Shown here: positions 1-7,476 of the stretch, in pieces
Position numbering within the stretch: the stretch's first letter is position 1
How the letters are laid out: every line of letters starts with the position of its first letter
NCBI GenBank assembly: GCA_934202005.1
Contig: CAKPXP010000023.1
Span: 1-19,101, forward strand
Reading direction: 5' to 3'
DNA length: 19,101 nt
Source: an uncultured Selenomonas sp.
Lineage (GTDB): Bacteria > Bacillota > Negativicutes > Selenomonadales > Selenomonadaceae
Position numbers and translations under genes: made by a program
Notes under the pieces: model-generated
What the model saw: only the letters and a program-made list of their open reading frames with translations
What the model was told of the DNA's origin: nothing
Databases searched by the model: none

Positions 1-114
1 AATCCTCAGCACAAAACGCGATGGAGCGTTTTGCCGCTACGCCTCCGGTTTGTCTCCTAGGGAGATACAGCGCATCCGCGTAAATCCGGAGCACCTCATT
101 TAATCCGCGGTTCC
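1..114 (+). repeat. Dispersed repeat, truncated copy A
   Basis: Positions 34-114 match 19021-19101 at 75 of 81 bases, in the same orientation, and both end in GCGGTTCC. The window edge cuts the copy, so its left terminal repeat is not visible. It holds a perfect 8-bp hairpin, CAAAACGC (12-19) with GCGTTTTG (26-33) around a 6-base loop; the complete copy at the right edge has a different hairpin in the corresponding place. Just outside its right end the sequence continues TTAAG, and the complete copy is preceded by CTAA. The last bases also form TCCGCGG (104-110) with CCGCGGA (124-130), which could help terminate the leftward membrane-protein transcript. No coding potential seen. Confidence 0.8.
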
Positions 115-181
115 TTAAGACCGCCGCGGAAAAGAATTTCCTCCTTTTTTCGCAGCAACGCCAGCGGAGAAGCGCCCCACC

Positions 182-682
182 TCAGCGCCCTGCCTGCCAG
201 CCGAAGCGGCGCGCGAGCAGGCGCGCGAGCGAGAGGCCGAGCACGCCCGTCACGATCTGCGGCCAGCTCATCATGAAGCCGAGCACCGCGGCGAGCGGCG
301 CGGGCACTGCGAGCAGATGGAGGACGAGGCGCGTCCCCGCATAGAGCAGCGCCGCCTTGAGGACGGGCGCCGCGAGGATGGCCCGCCCCGGCAGGCAGGA
401 GACCGCGAGCTGGAACGCCATGTTGCCGAGCGCCACGACGGGCACGAGCGGCAGCAGGGGGAGCTGCCCCTGCAAAAACGCGCCGACGGGCAGCGCCGCG
501 CCGATCACGAGCGCCCAGCGCGTGCGCGTCTCCCAGACGGCCGCGGCCATCACCGCGTTGAGCAGGCTGCCGATAAAAAACATCTGCACCGGCCCCGGGA
601 TCATCGGCAAGAAGAGGCGCAGCCCCTGCAGGAGGACCGCCAGCGCGAGGAACAATGCCAGATGCAGCCAGGAATGCTCCAT
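182..682 (-). CDS. Small polytopic membrane protein, ECF-transporter S-component-like
   Basis: A 166-residue, almost entirely hydrophobic protein with about five or six predicted membrane segments, for example residues 7-27, 34-50, 57-70, 78-97, 103-122 and 126-150. The tail is basic (RLLARRFG near residue 157), as expected for a cytoplasmic end. Size and segment pattern resemble the substrate-binding S-components of energy-coupling-factor vitamin or metal transporters, but I see no substrate-specific motif, so the function is inferred and weak. The start is chosen at 682 because a strong GGGGAGGTGA ribosome site precedes it; a longer upstream extension is Arg-rich and is a shadow of the araC end. 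It starts 4 bp after the stop of the AraC gene, so the two are almost certainly cotranscribed and perhaps translationally coupled. Confidence 0.72.
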   Translation of the reverse strand: MEHSWLHLALFLALAVLLQGLRLFLPMIPGPVQMFFIGSLLNAVMAAAVWETRTRWALVIGAALPVGAFLQGQLPLLPLVPVVALGNMAFQLAVSCLPGRAILAAPVLKAALLYAGTRLVLHLLAVPAPLAAVLGFMMSWPQIVTGVLGLSLARLLARRFGWQAGR

Positions 683-686
683 GCGC

Positions 687-1589
687 TCACCTCCCCTCGC
701 TCTGCCGCGTCGCCGCGCGGAACTGCCGCGGCGTCTGCCCCGTCGCGCGGCGGAAGCATTTCGTGAAATAGCTGATGTCGTGGAAGCCCACACGCGCGGC
801 GATCTCGCTCACTTTCGCGTCCGTCGCGAGGAGCTGCGCCGCGGCCCGCTCGAGGCGGTAGTCCGTGAGATAGCGCATCGGCGAGGTGCCGACGGTCTTG
901 CGGAAGCTCCGCAGGAGGACACTCTCGCTGCAGGCGGCGAGGCGCATCAGCGTCTGGTTGGAGATGTCCTCATCGTAATGCGCGGCCAGATAGTCGAGGA
1001 GCAGCTTCATGCGCTCCATGAGCGTCTCATCGAGCGGCGCGGCCGGGCAGGCGGCGAGGTTGCCGCAGATGAGGTGCATGGCCCGCGAGAGCGCGTAGCG
1101 CGCCTCGATCGCGTAGCCATCCGCCTCCTGCACGATGGCGTCCCAGGCGCGCATCATCAGGGCGGCGACCGCCCCATGCCAGGGGCGGATGCCGCCGAGC
1201 AGCAGGAAGGGCAGATCCTCCCTGCCGCAGAACGGCACGACGAGCTCCTGCCAGTAACAGGAATGCGGCGAGCCGCCGATGACCTCGGGGTGGATGACGA
1301 GCGAGCGGAGAACGCTCGCGCCGCCCGGCACATGCTGCACGGCATGCAGCACGCCCGTGTTGATCAGGATGCCCGCGCCCTTCTCGAGCGTGCGTTTTTC
1401 CGTGCCGACTTGCACGGTGACCGTCCCCGCCGTCGCGAGGATGTACTCGAGCTCCTCGTGCCAGTGCATCGGCACGTTGTCGACCGCCATGTCGTCCTCG
1501 TAGCAGGCCACGGGAAAGAGCAGATCGCCGTGCTGCGTCTGCTCCTTCAGCCTCTGGTCGGTATGTACGTCACAAATCTGGATGGCCAT
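687..1589 (-). CDS. AraC-family transcriptional regulator (cupin + HTH)
   Basis: A 300-residue regulator with the classic two-part layout. Residues about 40-90 form a cupin-like ligand-binding domain, recognisable from MHWHEELEY (41-49) and the later LHAVQH. Residues about 195-292 form the AraC/XylS DNA-binding domain with two helix-turn-helix units, near 208-230 and 258-281; the second has the typical SEIAARVGFHDISYFTKCFR pattern ending in G.TP..FR. The start has a clean AAAGGAGA site 6 bases upstream. It is the first gene of a leftward pair with the small membrane protein and diverges from an MFS permease, so it probably controls that permease and possibly itself in response to a small ligand, likely a sugar or related metabolite. 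The ligand cannot be read from the sequence. Confidence 0.93.
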   Translation of the reverse strand: MAIQICDVHTDQRLKEQTQHGDLLFPVACYEDDMAVDNVPMHWHEELEYILATAGTVTVQVGTEKRTLEKGAGILINTGVLHAVQHVPGGASVLRSLVIHPEVIGGSPHSCYWQELVVPFCGREDLPFLLLGGIRPWHGAVAALMMRAWDAIVQEADGYAIEARYALSRAMHLICGNLAACPAAPLDETLMERMKLLLDYLAAHYDEDISNQTLMRLAACSESVLLRSFRKTVGTSPMRYLTDYRLERAAAQLLATDAKVSEIAARVGFHDISYFTKCFRRATGQTPRQFRAATRQSEGR

Positions 1590-1646
1590 ATCTGTCTCCT
1601 TTCCAAGGGAATCGCTGATGTATTCGATGCGACGTTCCCTGTTCGC

Positions 1647-1659
1647 CGCTTGCCAAGCG
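1647..1659. promoter_or_regulatory. Palindrome in the araC/MFS divergent region
   Basis: CGCTTG, one base, CAAGCG: a perfect 6+1+6 inverted repeat located 58 bp upstream of the araC start codon. A possible operator for the leftward genes. No convincing -10 box was found for araC, so the link to a promoter is unproven. Confidence 0.3.
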
Positions 1660-1776
1660 AGAGCGATGATTTTCTCTCAAGGGAAGGGGCCCGCGAAGCG
1701 GTGCCTTTTCACGAGGCGATGCTCCCGCAGCCGCCGGCCGCGTCAGCGAGCGCTTGCCGGCGGGCCAATCTGACGG

Positions 1777-1815
1777 TTTTCTACCAGAAAACAGCCGGAA
1801 ATCTTCTGGAAATCT
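1777..1815 (+). promoter_or_regulatory. Candidate AraC-type operator
   Basis: Two identical 8-bp direct repeats GGAAATCT (1797-1804 and 1808-1815) are spaced 11 bp start to start, one helical turn, and the second overlaps the -35 hexamer of the MFS promoter. That arrangement is typical of class-II AraC activator sites. Just upstream lie a TTTTCT/AGAAAA inverted repeat (1777-1791) and a CCAGAA/TTCTGG pair (1784-1789 with 1804-1809). Confidence 0.45.
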
Positions 1816-1835
1816 CCTCTTCCTGACGGTATGAT
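1807..1835 (+). promoter_or_regulatory. Candidate promoter of the MFS permease
   Basis: -35 TGGAAA (1807-1812), 17-bp spacer, -10 TATGAT (1830-1835). The -35 is weak (4 of 6), as expected for an activator-dependent promoter, and is overlapped by the direct repeats. Predicted transcript leader is roughly 20 nt. Confidence 0.5.
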
Positions 1836-1863
1836 GATAGCACAGATGACAAAGGAGGACAAT

Positions 1864-3216
1864 ATGACATCTTTACTGCTCGCCGTGATCTATCTCGCCT
1901 TCATCGGCCTCGGCCTGCCGGACTCGCTGCTCGGCGCCGCCTGGCCGGCCATGCAGCCCTCGCTCGGGGTGCCGCTCTCCTACGCGGGCATCATCTCGAT
2001 GATCATCGCGCTCGGAACGGTCGTCTCGAGCCTGCAGAGCGACCGGCTCACGCTCCGCCTCGGCACGGGGCGCGTCACGGCCATCAGCGTGGGCATGACG
2101 GCGGCCGCGCTGCTCGGTTTCTCGCTCTCAGGCAGCTTCTGCCAGCTCTGCCTCTGGGCCATCCCCTACGGGCTCGGCGCGGGGAGCGTCGACGCCGCGC
2201 TCAACAACTACGTGGCGCTCCACTACAAGAGCCGCCACATGAGCTGGCTCCACTGCATGTGGGGCGTCGGCGCGGCGGCAGGCCCGTACCTCATGGGCCA
2301 GGCCCTGACAGGCGGCGCGGGCTGGGCCGCTGGCTACGCGACCGTCGCGGGCCTGCAGGCCCTGCTCACGCTGCTGCTCCTCTGCAGTCTGCCGCTCTGG
2401 CAGAAGCGGCCCGGCGCGGCGGCGCAGGCACGGCCGACGCAGGCACGGCCGACGCAGGCGCAAGCGACGCAAACGACGCAAACGACGCAAACGCAGGCGG
2501 CGCAAACGTCACCGGCACCGGCGCGGACGGCGCCAGCGGCACGAGCACAAACGCAGGCGCAGACGGCGCCGGCATCCGTGCCAGCAACTCAGCCGCAGGG
2601 CGTGCAGGAGGCGGAGGAAAAGCGCCGCCCGCTCCCCCTCGCCGCCGTCCTGCGCATCCGCGGCGTGCGCGAGGTCATGCTCGCCTTTTTCTGCTACTGC
2701 GCCGTCGAGCAGACCTGCGGCCTCTGGGCCAGCAGCTTCCTGCACCTCGGACGGGGCATGAGCGCGGAGCGCGCCGCGGGGCTTGCCGCGCTCTTCTTCC
2801 TCGGCATCACGGCGGGGCGCGCCGTCAGCGGCTTCCTCACCCTGCGCCTGAGCGACGCGCGCATGATCCGTCTGGGGCAGCTGCTGCTCCTGCTCGGCAC
2901 CATACTCCTGCTCCTGCCGCTCGAGGGCTGCGCCTTCGCGGGGCTGCTGCTCGCGGGCCTCGGCTGCGCGCCCATCTACCCCTGCATCATCCATGCCACG
3001 CCGAGCCATTTCGGCAAGGAGCAGTCGCAGGCCATCATCGGCGTCGAGATGGCCGCCGCCTACATCGGCACGATGCTCATGCCGCCGCTCTTCGGCGTGC
3101 TCGCGGGACGCATCGCCGTCACGCTGCTGCCGCTCTACCTGCTCGCGCTCCTCGCGCTCATGACCGCCATGACCGAGCGGCTCGAGCGCAAGACCGGCCA
3201 GCGCGCCCGGCCCTGA
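1864..3216 (+). CDS. MFS permease with expanded low-complexity central loop
   Basis: A 450-residue major facilitator superfamily transporter, twelve hydrophobic segments in two bundles. The N-terminus (LAFIGLGLPDSLLGAAWP) resembles the FucP-like/sugar branch of the family; the substrate is not determinable. The start at 1864 is preferred over upstream ATGs at 1831 and 1846 because AAAGGAGG lies 5 bases before it. The central cytoplasmic loop (residues about 184-250) is unusual: it is almost only Ala, Gln, Thr, Pro and Arg, built from repeats such as QARPT and QTT encoded by DNA tandem repeats. The rest of the protein looks intact. It is divergent from the AraC regulator. Directly after its stop lies a fragment of hisJ, so the 3' flank is a rearrangement point. 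No terminator is seen between them. Confidence 0.88.
   Translation: MTSLLLAVIYLAFIGLGLPDSLLGAAWPAMQPSLGVPLSYAGIISMIIALGTVVSSLQSDRLTLRLGTGRVTAISVGMTAAALLGFSLSGSFCQLCLWAIPYGLGAGSVDAALNNYVALHYKSRHMSWLHCMWGVGAAAGPYLMGQALTGGAGWAAGYATVAGLQALLTLLLLCSLPLWQKRPGAAAQARPTQARPTQAQATQTTQTTQTQAAQTSPAPARTAPAARAQTQAQTAPASVPATQPQGVQEAEEKRRPLPLAAVLRIRGVREVMLAFFCYCAVEQTCGLWASSFLHLGRGMSAERAAGLAALFFLGITAGRAVSGFLTLRLSDARMIRLGQLLLLLGTILLLLPLEGCAFAGLLLAGLGCAPIYPCIIHATPSHFGKEQSQAIIGVEMAAAYIGTMLMPPLFGVLAGRIAVTLLPLYLLALLALMTAMTERLERKTGQRARP
2424..2495 (+). repeat. In-frame tandem repeats inside the MFS gene
   Basis: Two perfect 15-bp units starting GCAGGCACGG (2424-2438, 2439-2453), a degenerate third, then two perfect 9-bp GCAAACGAC units (2469-2486) and a partial one. 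Unit lengths are multiples of three, so copy-number change would alter loop length without breaking the frame. Confidence 0.85.
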
Positions 3217-3217
3217 C

Positions 3218-3412
3218 ACCCTGCCGCGCCACAACATCCTGCGCCTCTACAAAGACCGCGGCGGCAGGATCGTCACCGTCGGCTCCGACGCGCACCAGCC
3301 CGCCTATCTCGCCGACCACATCCAAGACGCCTACGCCATCCTCAAAGACGAGCTCGGCTTCTCCGCCATCGCGACCTTCTCCCGCATGACGCCGACGCTC
3401 CACGCGCTCTGA
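3218..3412 (+). pseudogene. hisJ: Histidinol-phosphatase (HisJ, PHP family) C-terminal remnant
   Basis: Frame 2 reads about 64 codons ending at TGA 3410-3412. The stretch ILRLYKDRGGRIVTVGSDAH followed by an acidic helix region and a short Phe-rich end matches the C-terminal end of PHP-type histidinol-phosphatases; GSDAH is the conserved late metal-site motif. The N-terminal three quarters of the enzyme, with its first metal-binding His motifs, is absent: upstream sequence is the MFS gene in another frame. There is no start codon or ribosome site. It is therefore a deletion or insertion scar, not a functional gene. Codon pattern is still GC-rich like the host, so decay looks recent, and the reading frame is uninterrupted. 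Confidence 0.75.
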
Positions 3413-3469
3413 GCAGGGCGCGCGGTTCCTTGACCCGCTCTCCTATTCGTAATGGCAGCCATTTTGCTC

Positions 3470-3508
3470 TTGCCGTCATTTTCTTTATTGTATATACTAT
3501 GTATATAC
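3470..3508 (+). promoter_or_regulatory. mazEF promoter with palindromic operator
   Basis: -35 TTGCCG (3470-3475), 17-bp spacer, -10 TATACT (3493-3498). Overlapping the -10 are two copies of the self-complementary GTATATAC (3490-3497 and 3501-3508) separated by TAT, giving a fully symmetric 19-bp site with 11-bp spacing. This is the expected position and form of an autorepression operator for an AbrB-fold antitoxin. Confidence 0.7.
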
Positions 3509-3524
3509 AGGGGGGGTGAGCATC

Positions 3525-3776
3525 ATGTTGGCAACGATTTCTAAATGGGGCAACGGACACGGCATCCGGCTTTCCCGAAAGCTGATGGCGGAGGCGCATC
3601 TTTCCGCTGCCGACCAGCTAGACGTGGTGGTAAATGCGGACAAGTCCATCCTGCTGCGCCGCGTACCGAAAACAAAAGCTGACCGCTTTTTGGAGCTCTT
3701 CGGAAGCTACCAGGGAGATTGGAAATGCTCCGAAGCTGAGACGGGGAAAGATGTCGGAAATGAGGTGCTGGAATGA
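3525..3776 (+). CDS. mazE: MazE-type (AbrB-fold) antitoxin
   Basis: An 83-residue protein beginning with the MazE/PemI signature ISKWGNGHGIRLSRKL (residues 4-19), the swapped-hairpin AbrB DNA-binding fold. The C-terminal part (DRFLELFGSYQGDWKCSE, then a G.EV ending) fits the flexible region that wraps around the toxin. ATG 3525 is preferred over GTG 3516 because the GGGGGGGTGAG ribosome site overlaps the GTG. Its stop overlaps the toxin start (ATGA), typical of antitoxin-first operons. It probably neutralises the downstream nuclease and represses its own promoter at the 19-bp palindrome. Base composition is clearly lower in GC than the neighbours, suggesting horizontal origin. Confidence 0.9.
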   Translation: MLATISKWGNGHGIRLSRKLMAEAHLSAADQLDVVVNADKSILLRRVPKTKADRFLELFGSYQGDWKCSEAETGKDVGNEVLE

Positions 3777-4108
3777 TGCCGTATCCTCATGCACGGGATA
3801 TCATTCTCCTGGACTTCGATCCGCAAAGCGGCCATGAAATCAAGAAGGAACGCCCCGCGCTCGTGCTGTCCAACGATGCGTTCAACCGGCTGACCGGGCT
3901 GGCTATGGTCTGCCCCATCACCTCGACGCAGCGGGATATCCCCCTGCATGTCCGTTTGGATGCAAGGACAACGACACATGGAGATATTCTGTGCGAGCAG
4001 CTCAAATCCCTGGACTATCAGGCGCGAAAATGGAAATTCCTCGAGCGCTGCCCGGAGGATTTGTTCCAACGGGCCATGTTTATCGTAAACGCTATCTTGG
4101 GGGAGTGA
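3773..4108 (+). CDS. mazF: MazF/PemK-type mRNA interferase toxin
   Basis: A 111-residue CcdB/PemK-fold endoribonuclease. Family marks are the start DIILLDFDPQSGHEIKKERP with the conserved catalytic Arg (R27) in the ERPALVLS strand, the VCPITS strand (46-51) carrying the second active-site region, and GDILCEQLKSLDYQAR (70-85), the usual third conserved block. Length is normal, with no truncation. It starts inside the mazE stop (4-bp overlap) with an AGGTG site just upstream; a second ATG follows immediately, so the start may be one codon later. It is expected to cut single-stranded mRNA at a short specific sequence when the antitoxin is lost. The cleavage sequence cannot be predicted here. Confidence 0.92.
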   Translation: MMPYPHARDIILLDFDPQSGHEIKKERPALVLSNDAFNRLTGLAMVCPITSTQRDIPLHVRLDARTTTHGDILCEQLKSLDYQARKWKFLERCPEDLFQRAMFIVNAILGE

Positions 4109-4161
4109 AGACGATGACGCTGTACGCGCTCTGGCCGCAGCGCAGTTCCTTCCCTCCGCTT

Positions 4162-4189
4162 CGCCGCCTTCGGCGTTGTCTTTATTTTT
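4162..4189 (+). terminator. Weak intrinsic terminator after mazF
   Basis: CGCCG (4162-4166), loop CCTT, CGGCG (4171-4175), followed by a T-rich run ending in TATTTTT. The stem is only 5 bp but all GC. Confidence 0.4.
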
Positions 4190-4224
4190 CAAATATAACT
4201 CACGTTTTATCATACCGCATTATC

Positions 4225-4286
4225 TTTTTACAGTACAACATGGGTTTCTATCAAAAATAGAGATTTTTTCATTTATACTGTAAAAA
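4225..4286. repeat. AT-rich inverted repeat
   Basis: TTTTTACAGTA (4225-4235) and TACTGTAAAAA (4276-4286) are perfect 11-bp inverted repeats around a 40-bp AT-rich centre that itself contains TCTAT/ATAGA. The composition contrasts sharply with the GC-rich surroundings. It could be a small mobile-element remnant, a protein-binding site or a cruciform; the sequence does not decide. Confidence 0.6.
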
Positions 4287-4342
4287 CTTCGCGATATAAG
4301 GAAGGGCACCCCCTCTTCTGCGGCCGTCACGATGACGCAGAA

Positions 4343-4386
4343 AACGAGGCTGCCGCCCCTGGTGTCAGGGTGCGGCAGCCTCGTTC
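4343..4386. terminator. Strong bidirectional intrinsic terminator between mazF and eno
   Basis: AACGAGGCTGCCGC (4343-4356) pairs with GCGGCAGCCTCGTT (4372-4385), extended inward by CCCTG/CAGGG around a GTGT loop with a single T bulge. T-rich sequence (CTTTCTTG) follows on the plus strand, and AAAA just before the stem gives TTTT for the leftward eno transcript. The site sits between convergent genes. Confidence 0.88.
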
Positions 4387-4526
4387 TTTCTTGTTTCGCA
4401 GTTCAAGGCAGCCCCTGCTTGCCGCGGCACAGACGCGCTTTCCGCTGTCTGTCGCGGGGAAGGGCGACGGCCCATTTCCGGCCGCGCCTGCCGTCCAACG
4501 GCTCAGCCTCTCAGCTTATCAGCCTC

Positions 4527-5855
<1,329 letters not shown>

Positions 5856-5892
5856 CTAACGTTTGTTTGAAAACCTTTCTCATTTCACTGTC

Positions 5893-5921
5893 ATCGTACC
5901 ATAGTTAAGAGATATTTTCAA
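5893..5921 (-). promoter_or_regulatory. eno promoter
   Basis: Read leftward: -35 TTGAAA (5921-5916), 17-bp spacer, -10 TACGAT (5898-5893), in an AT-rich patch. The resulting leader would be about 45 nt, ending in the AGGAGG ribosome site. Confidence 0.65.
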
Positions 5922-6106
5922 CTACTATCTGACGACGTCTGCGATTTTCATGATACACGAACGCCGCGCCGCTATCTGTCACAAAAGTTACAAGCGCGCC
6001 GCCGCGCTTCGGCTGCCGCGTGAAAGCGCCCGCGCGGGTGGCGGCGGGCAGCTGCGGCGCGCCGCCCGCCGAGGCGCCGCTTCCTCATGCGTTGCCAATC
6101 CCCGCG
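5922..6106. other. GC-rich spacer between divergent eno and FlgT-like genes
   Basis: Part of a 301-bp gene-free stretch (5844-6144). Between the eno promoter and the FlgT-like promoter I see only GC-rich sequence with short imperfect inverted repeats and no convincing ORF, operator or terminator. Confidence 0.4.
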
Positions 6107-6115
6107 TGCTATATT
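6107..6115 (+). promoter_or_regulatory. Extended -10 promoter of the FlgT-like gene
   Basis: TGC immediately before TATATT gives an extended -10 element (TGN + 5 of 6). No -35 at the right spacing; TTGCCA at 6092 is too close. Predicted leader is about 23 nt. Confidence 0.4.
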
Positions 6116-6144
6116 GAAGGAAAGAACCGGAAAGGATGATCGCC

Positions 6145-7248
6145 ATGAAACGAAATCTCCGCTGCTTGTTCCTCGCGGGGCTCGCCATGCTCCTGCTGCT
6201 CGTCGCGCCCGCGCTCCCGCTGCCCGCCGCCCGCGCGGAGGCTGCGGCCGTCACGGCCACGGGGCAGGGTGCCGACGAGCGCAGCGCGCTGCACGCCGCC
6301 ATGCGCGCCGCCGTAGAGCAGGAGGTCGGCGTCTACGTCGACAGCCGCACGCGCATCGAGAACTACCGCCTGCTCTCTGACAGCGTCTACACGAAGTCCG
6401 AGGGCTATATCGACCACTACGACATCCTCTCCCACGACGTGCTCGGCGGCATCCACACCATCACGATCCGCGCGGACGTCTCCTCCGAGCGCCTGCGCGC
6501 AGGCGCGCTGAGCCGCCTGCAGAAAAAGGCGCTCATCGGCGCGAACCTCGAGGATCCGCGCATCGGCGTGCTCGCCGTGGACAGCGCAGGAGAGACCTAT
6601 CCCTCGCTTGAAAACGCGCTCGCCGCCGCGCTGCTGCGCGAGGGCTTCTCCCGCGTCATCGACCTCGGGCAGGCGGCTGACGCCGCGCGCCGGGCCGCGC
6701 TCGCGGCGGATGCCGCGGGGGATGCTGCCGCGCGGGCCGCAGCGCGCGCGGACACAGGCTGCGACTACCTCGCCGTCGTCCACGTCTCGAAGGACACGGA
6801 GAGCCTCGACGCCGTGCTGCCCGGCCTGCACAAGGTCTACCTCACGGCCGCCGCGCGCCTCATCAACACCTCGACGGGCGAGATCACCTGGGCGGGCACG
6901 GCGGACGCCGCCTCCTCCCACTGGTACGCGGGCGCGGAGGGCGAGGCGCTCGCAGCCGCCGCGCAGAAGCTCGCGCGCCCGCTCGCCCGCGCAGCGCTAG
7001 CGAAGGCCGCGACGCCTGAGCAGCACGTGCGCCTCACAGCGCCCGTCTCCCTGCTCGGCGGCACCGCCGCGGCGCGCGAACGCCTCGCCGCACTCCCCGG
7101 CGTCGCCCACGTCTACGTCCGCGGCATCACCGCGGGCCGCCTCACCGCCGACCTCGACTTCGACGGCACCGCCGCGGATCTTGCGGCAGCGCTCGAGCGC
7201 GCGGGCTACACCGTCCGCAGCCTCTCCTCCGAGGCGATCGCGCTCTGA
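6145..7248 (+). CDS. Secreted FlgT-like protein (flagellar assembly protein T family)
   Basis: A 367-residue exported protein. Residues 1-31 are a signal peptide: MKRN, a Leu-rich core and a PAARA cleavage region. Residues about 36-118 (ATGQGADERSALHAAMRAAV through HTITIRADVS) match the N-terminal domain of flagellar assembly protein T and related LPP20-like proteins. The middle (about 135-265) looks like a TolB-N/CsgG-type alpha-beta domain that reports LINTSTGEITW. The last about 70 residues form a small alpha-beta domain (LPGVAHVYVRG...LERAGYTVRSL). In FlgT the protein belongs to a periplasmic ring of the flagellar basal body; here a role in envelope or flagellum is inferred. ATG 6145 is chosen because AAGGA is 8 bases upstream, while ATG 6136 overlaps that site. 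The middle is Ala-rich. Confidence 0.75.
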   Translation: MKRNLRCLFLAGLAMLLLLVAPALPLPAARAEAAAVTATGQGADERSALHAAMRAAVEQEVGVYVDSRTRIENYRLLSDSVYTKSEGYIDHYDILSHDVLGGIHTITIRADVSSERLRAGALSRLQKKALIGANLEDPRIGVLAVDSAGETYPSLENALAAALLREGFSRVIDLGQAADAARRAALAADAAGDAAARAAARADTGCDYLAVVHVSKDTESLDAVLPGLHKVYLTAAARLINTSTGEITWAGTADAASSHWYAGAEGEALAAAAQKLARPLARAALAKAATPEQHVRLTAPVSLLGGTAAARERLAALPGVAHVYVRGITAGRLTADLDFDGTAADLAAALERAGYTVRSLSSEAIAL

Positions 7249-7312
7249 GGCGAGGGACTGCCGGTTTAGGGAAAGGCTGTGGCGCGCCGCGCCCTAGGCG
7301 TCGCGCTCTGAG
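7238..7312 (+). repeat. 12-bp direct repeat around the FlgT-like stop codon
   Basis: TCGCGCTCTGAG occurs at 7238-7249, covering the stop codon, and again at 7301-7312, 63 bp later, with similar flanks (GAGGCG and GAGG). It looks like a small duplication of the gene's 3' end. Confidence 0.6.
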
Positions 7313-7366
7313 ATGAGGCGTCCTTTGTCTTGCTTTTTCCTTCCTTTTGTATTACGCTGAGATTGG

Positions 7367-7396
7367 AACGCCGCAGCAGCTCTCGGCGGCGTTTTC
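7367..7396 (+). terminator. Intrinsic terminator between FlgT-like and phosphoethanolamine transferase genes
   Basis: AACGCCGC (7367-7374), 11-base loop, GCGGCGTT (7386-7393), then TTC. Most simply it ends the FlgT-like transcript. A poor promoter-like pair (TTGTCT 7325, TATTAC 7350, 19-bp spacer) just upstream leaves open a leader attenuator for the next gene. Confidence 0.6.
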
Positions 7397-7476
7397 TACG
7401 GCTGGCGGGACGGCGGGGAACGGCTGCCCTCCTGCCTGCACGATGCCAAATCTTTTCCCTGGAAGGAGTGTCTCGC

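Larger units (their letters stand above)
4109..4526. other. Gene-free convergent region between mazF and eno
   Basis: No convincing coding sequence. From left to right it holds a weak hairpin with a T-rich tail (4162-4189), an AT-rich block with an 11-bp inverted repeat (4225-4286), promoter-like boxes TTTATA (4272-4277) and TATAAG (4295-4300) with a 17-bp spacer, a hairpin TTCTGCG/CGCAGAA (4316-4342), a strong terminator (4343-4386), an ACAGACGCG/CGCTGTCTGT imperfect hairpin (4429-4452), and a 13-bp direct repeat TCAGCCTCTCAGC (4503-4515 and 4519-4531) whose second copy contains the eno stop codon. Confidence 0.6.

Noticed and set aside
357..1826. Long plus-strand open frame (489 codons) opposite araC
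   Set aside because: Arg/Ala-rich composition, no ribosome site, no domain; antisense shadow of the GC-rich AraC and membrane-protein genes.
2259..3389. 376-codon plus frame overlapping the MFS gene
   Set aside because: Shifted-frame shadow dominated by Arg, Ala, Gly and His; the MFS frame has clear membrane helices and a ribosome site.
7330..7476. Upstream extension of the phosphoethanolamine transferase
   Set aside because: It would be an Arg/Ser-rich leader running through a terminator hairpin; TTG 7477 has the well-spaced GGAAGGAG site.
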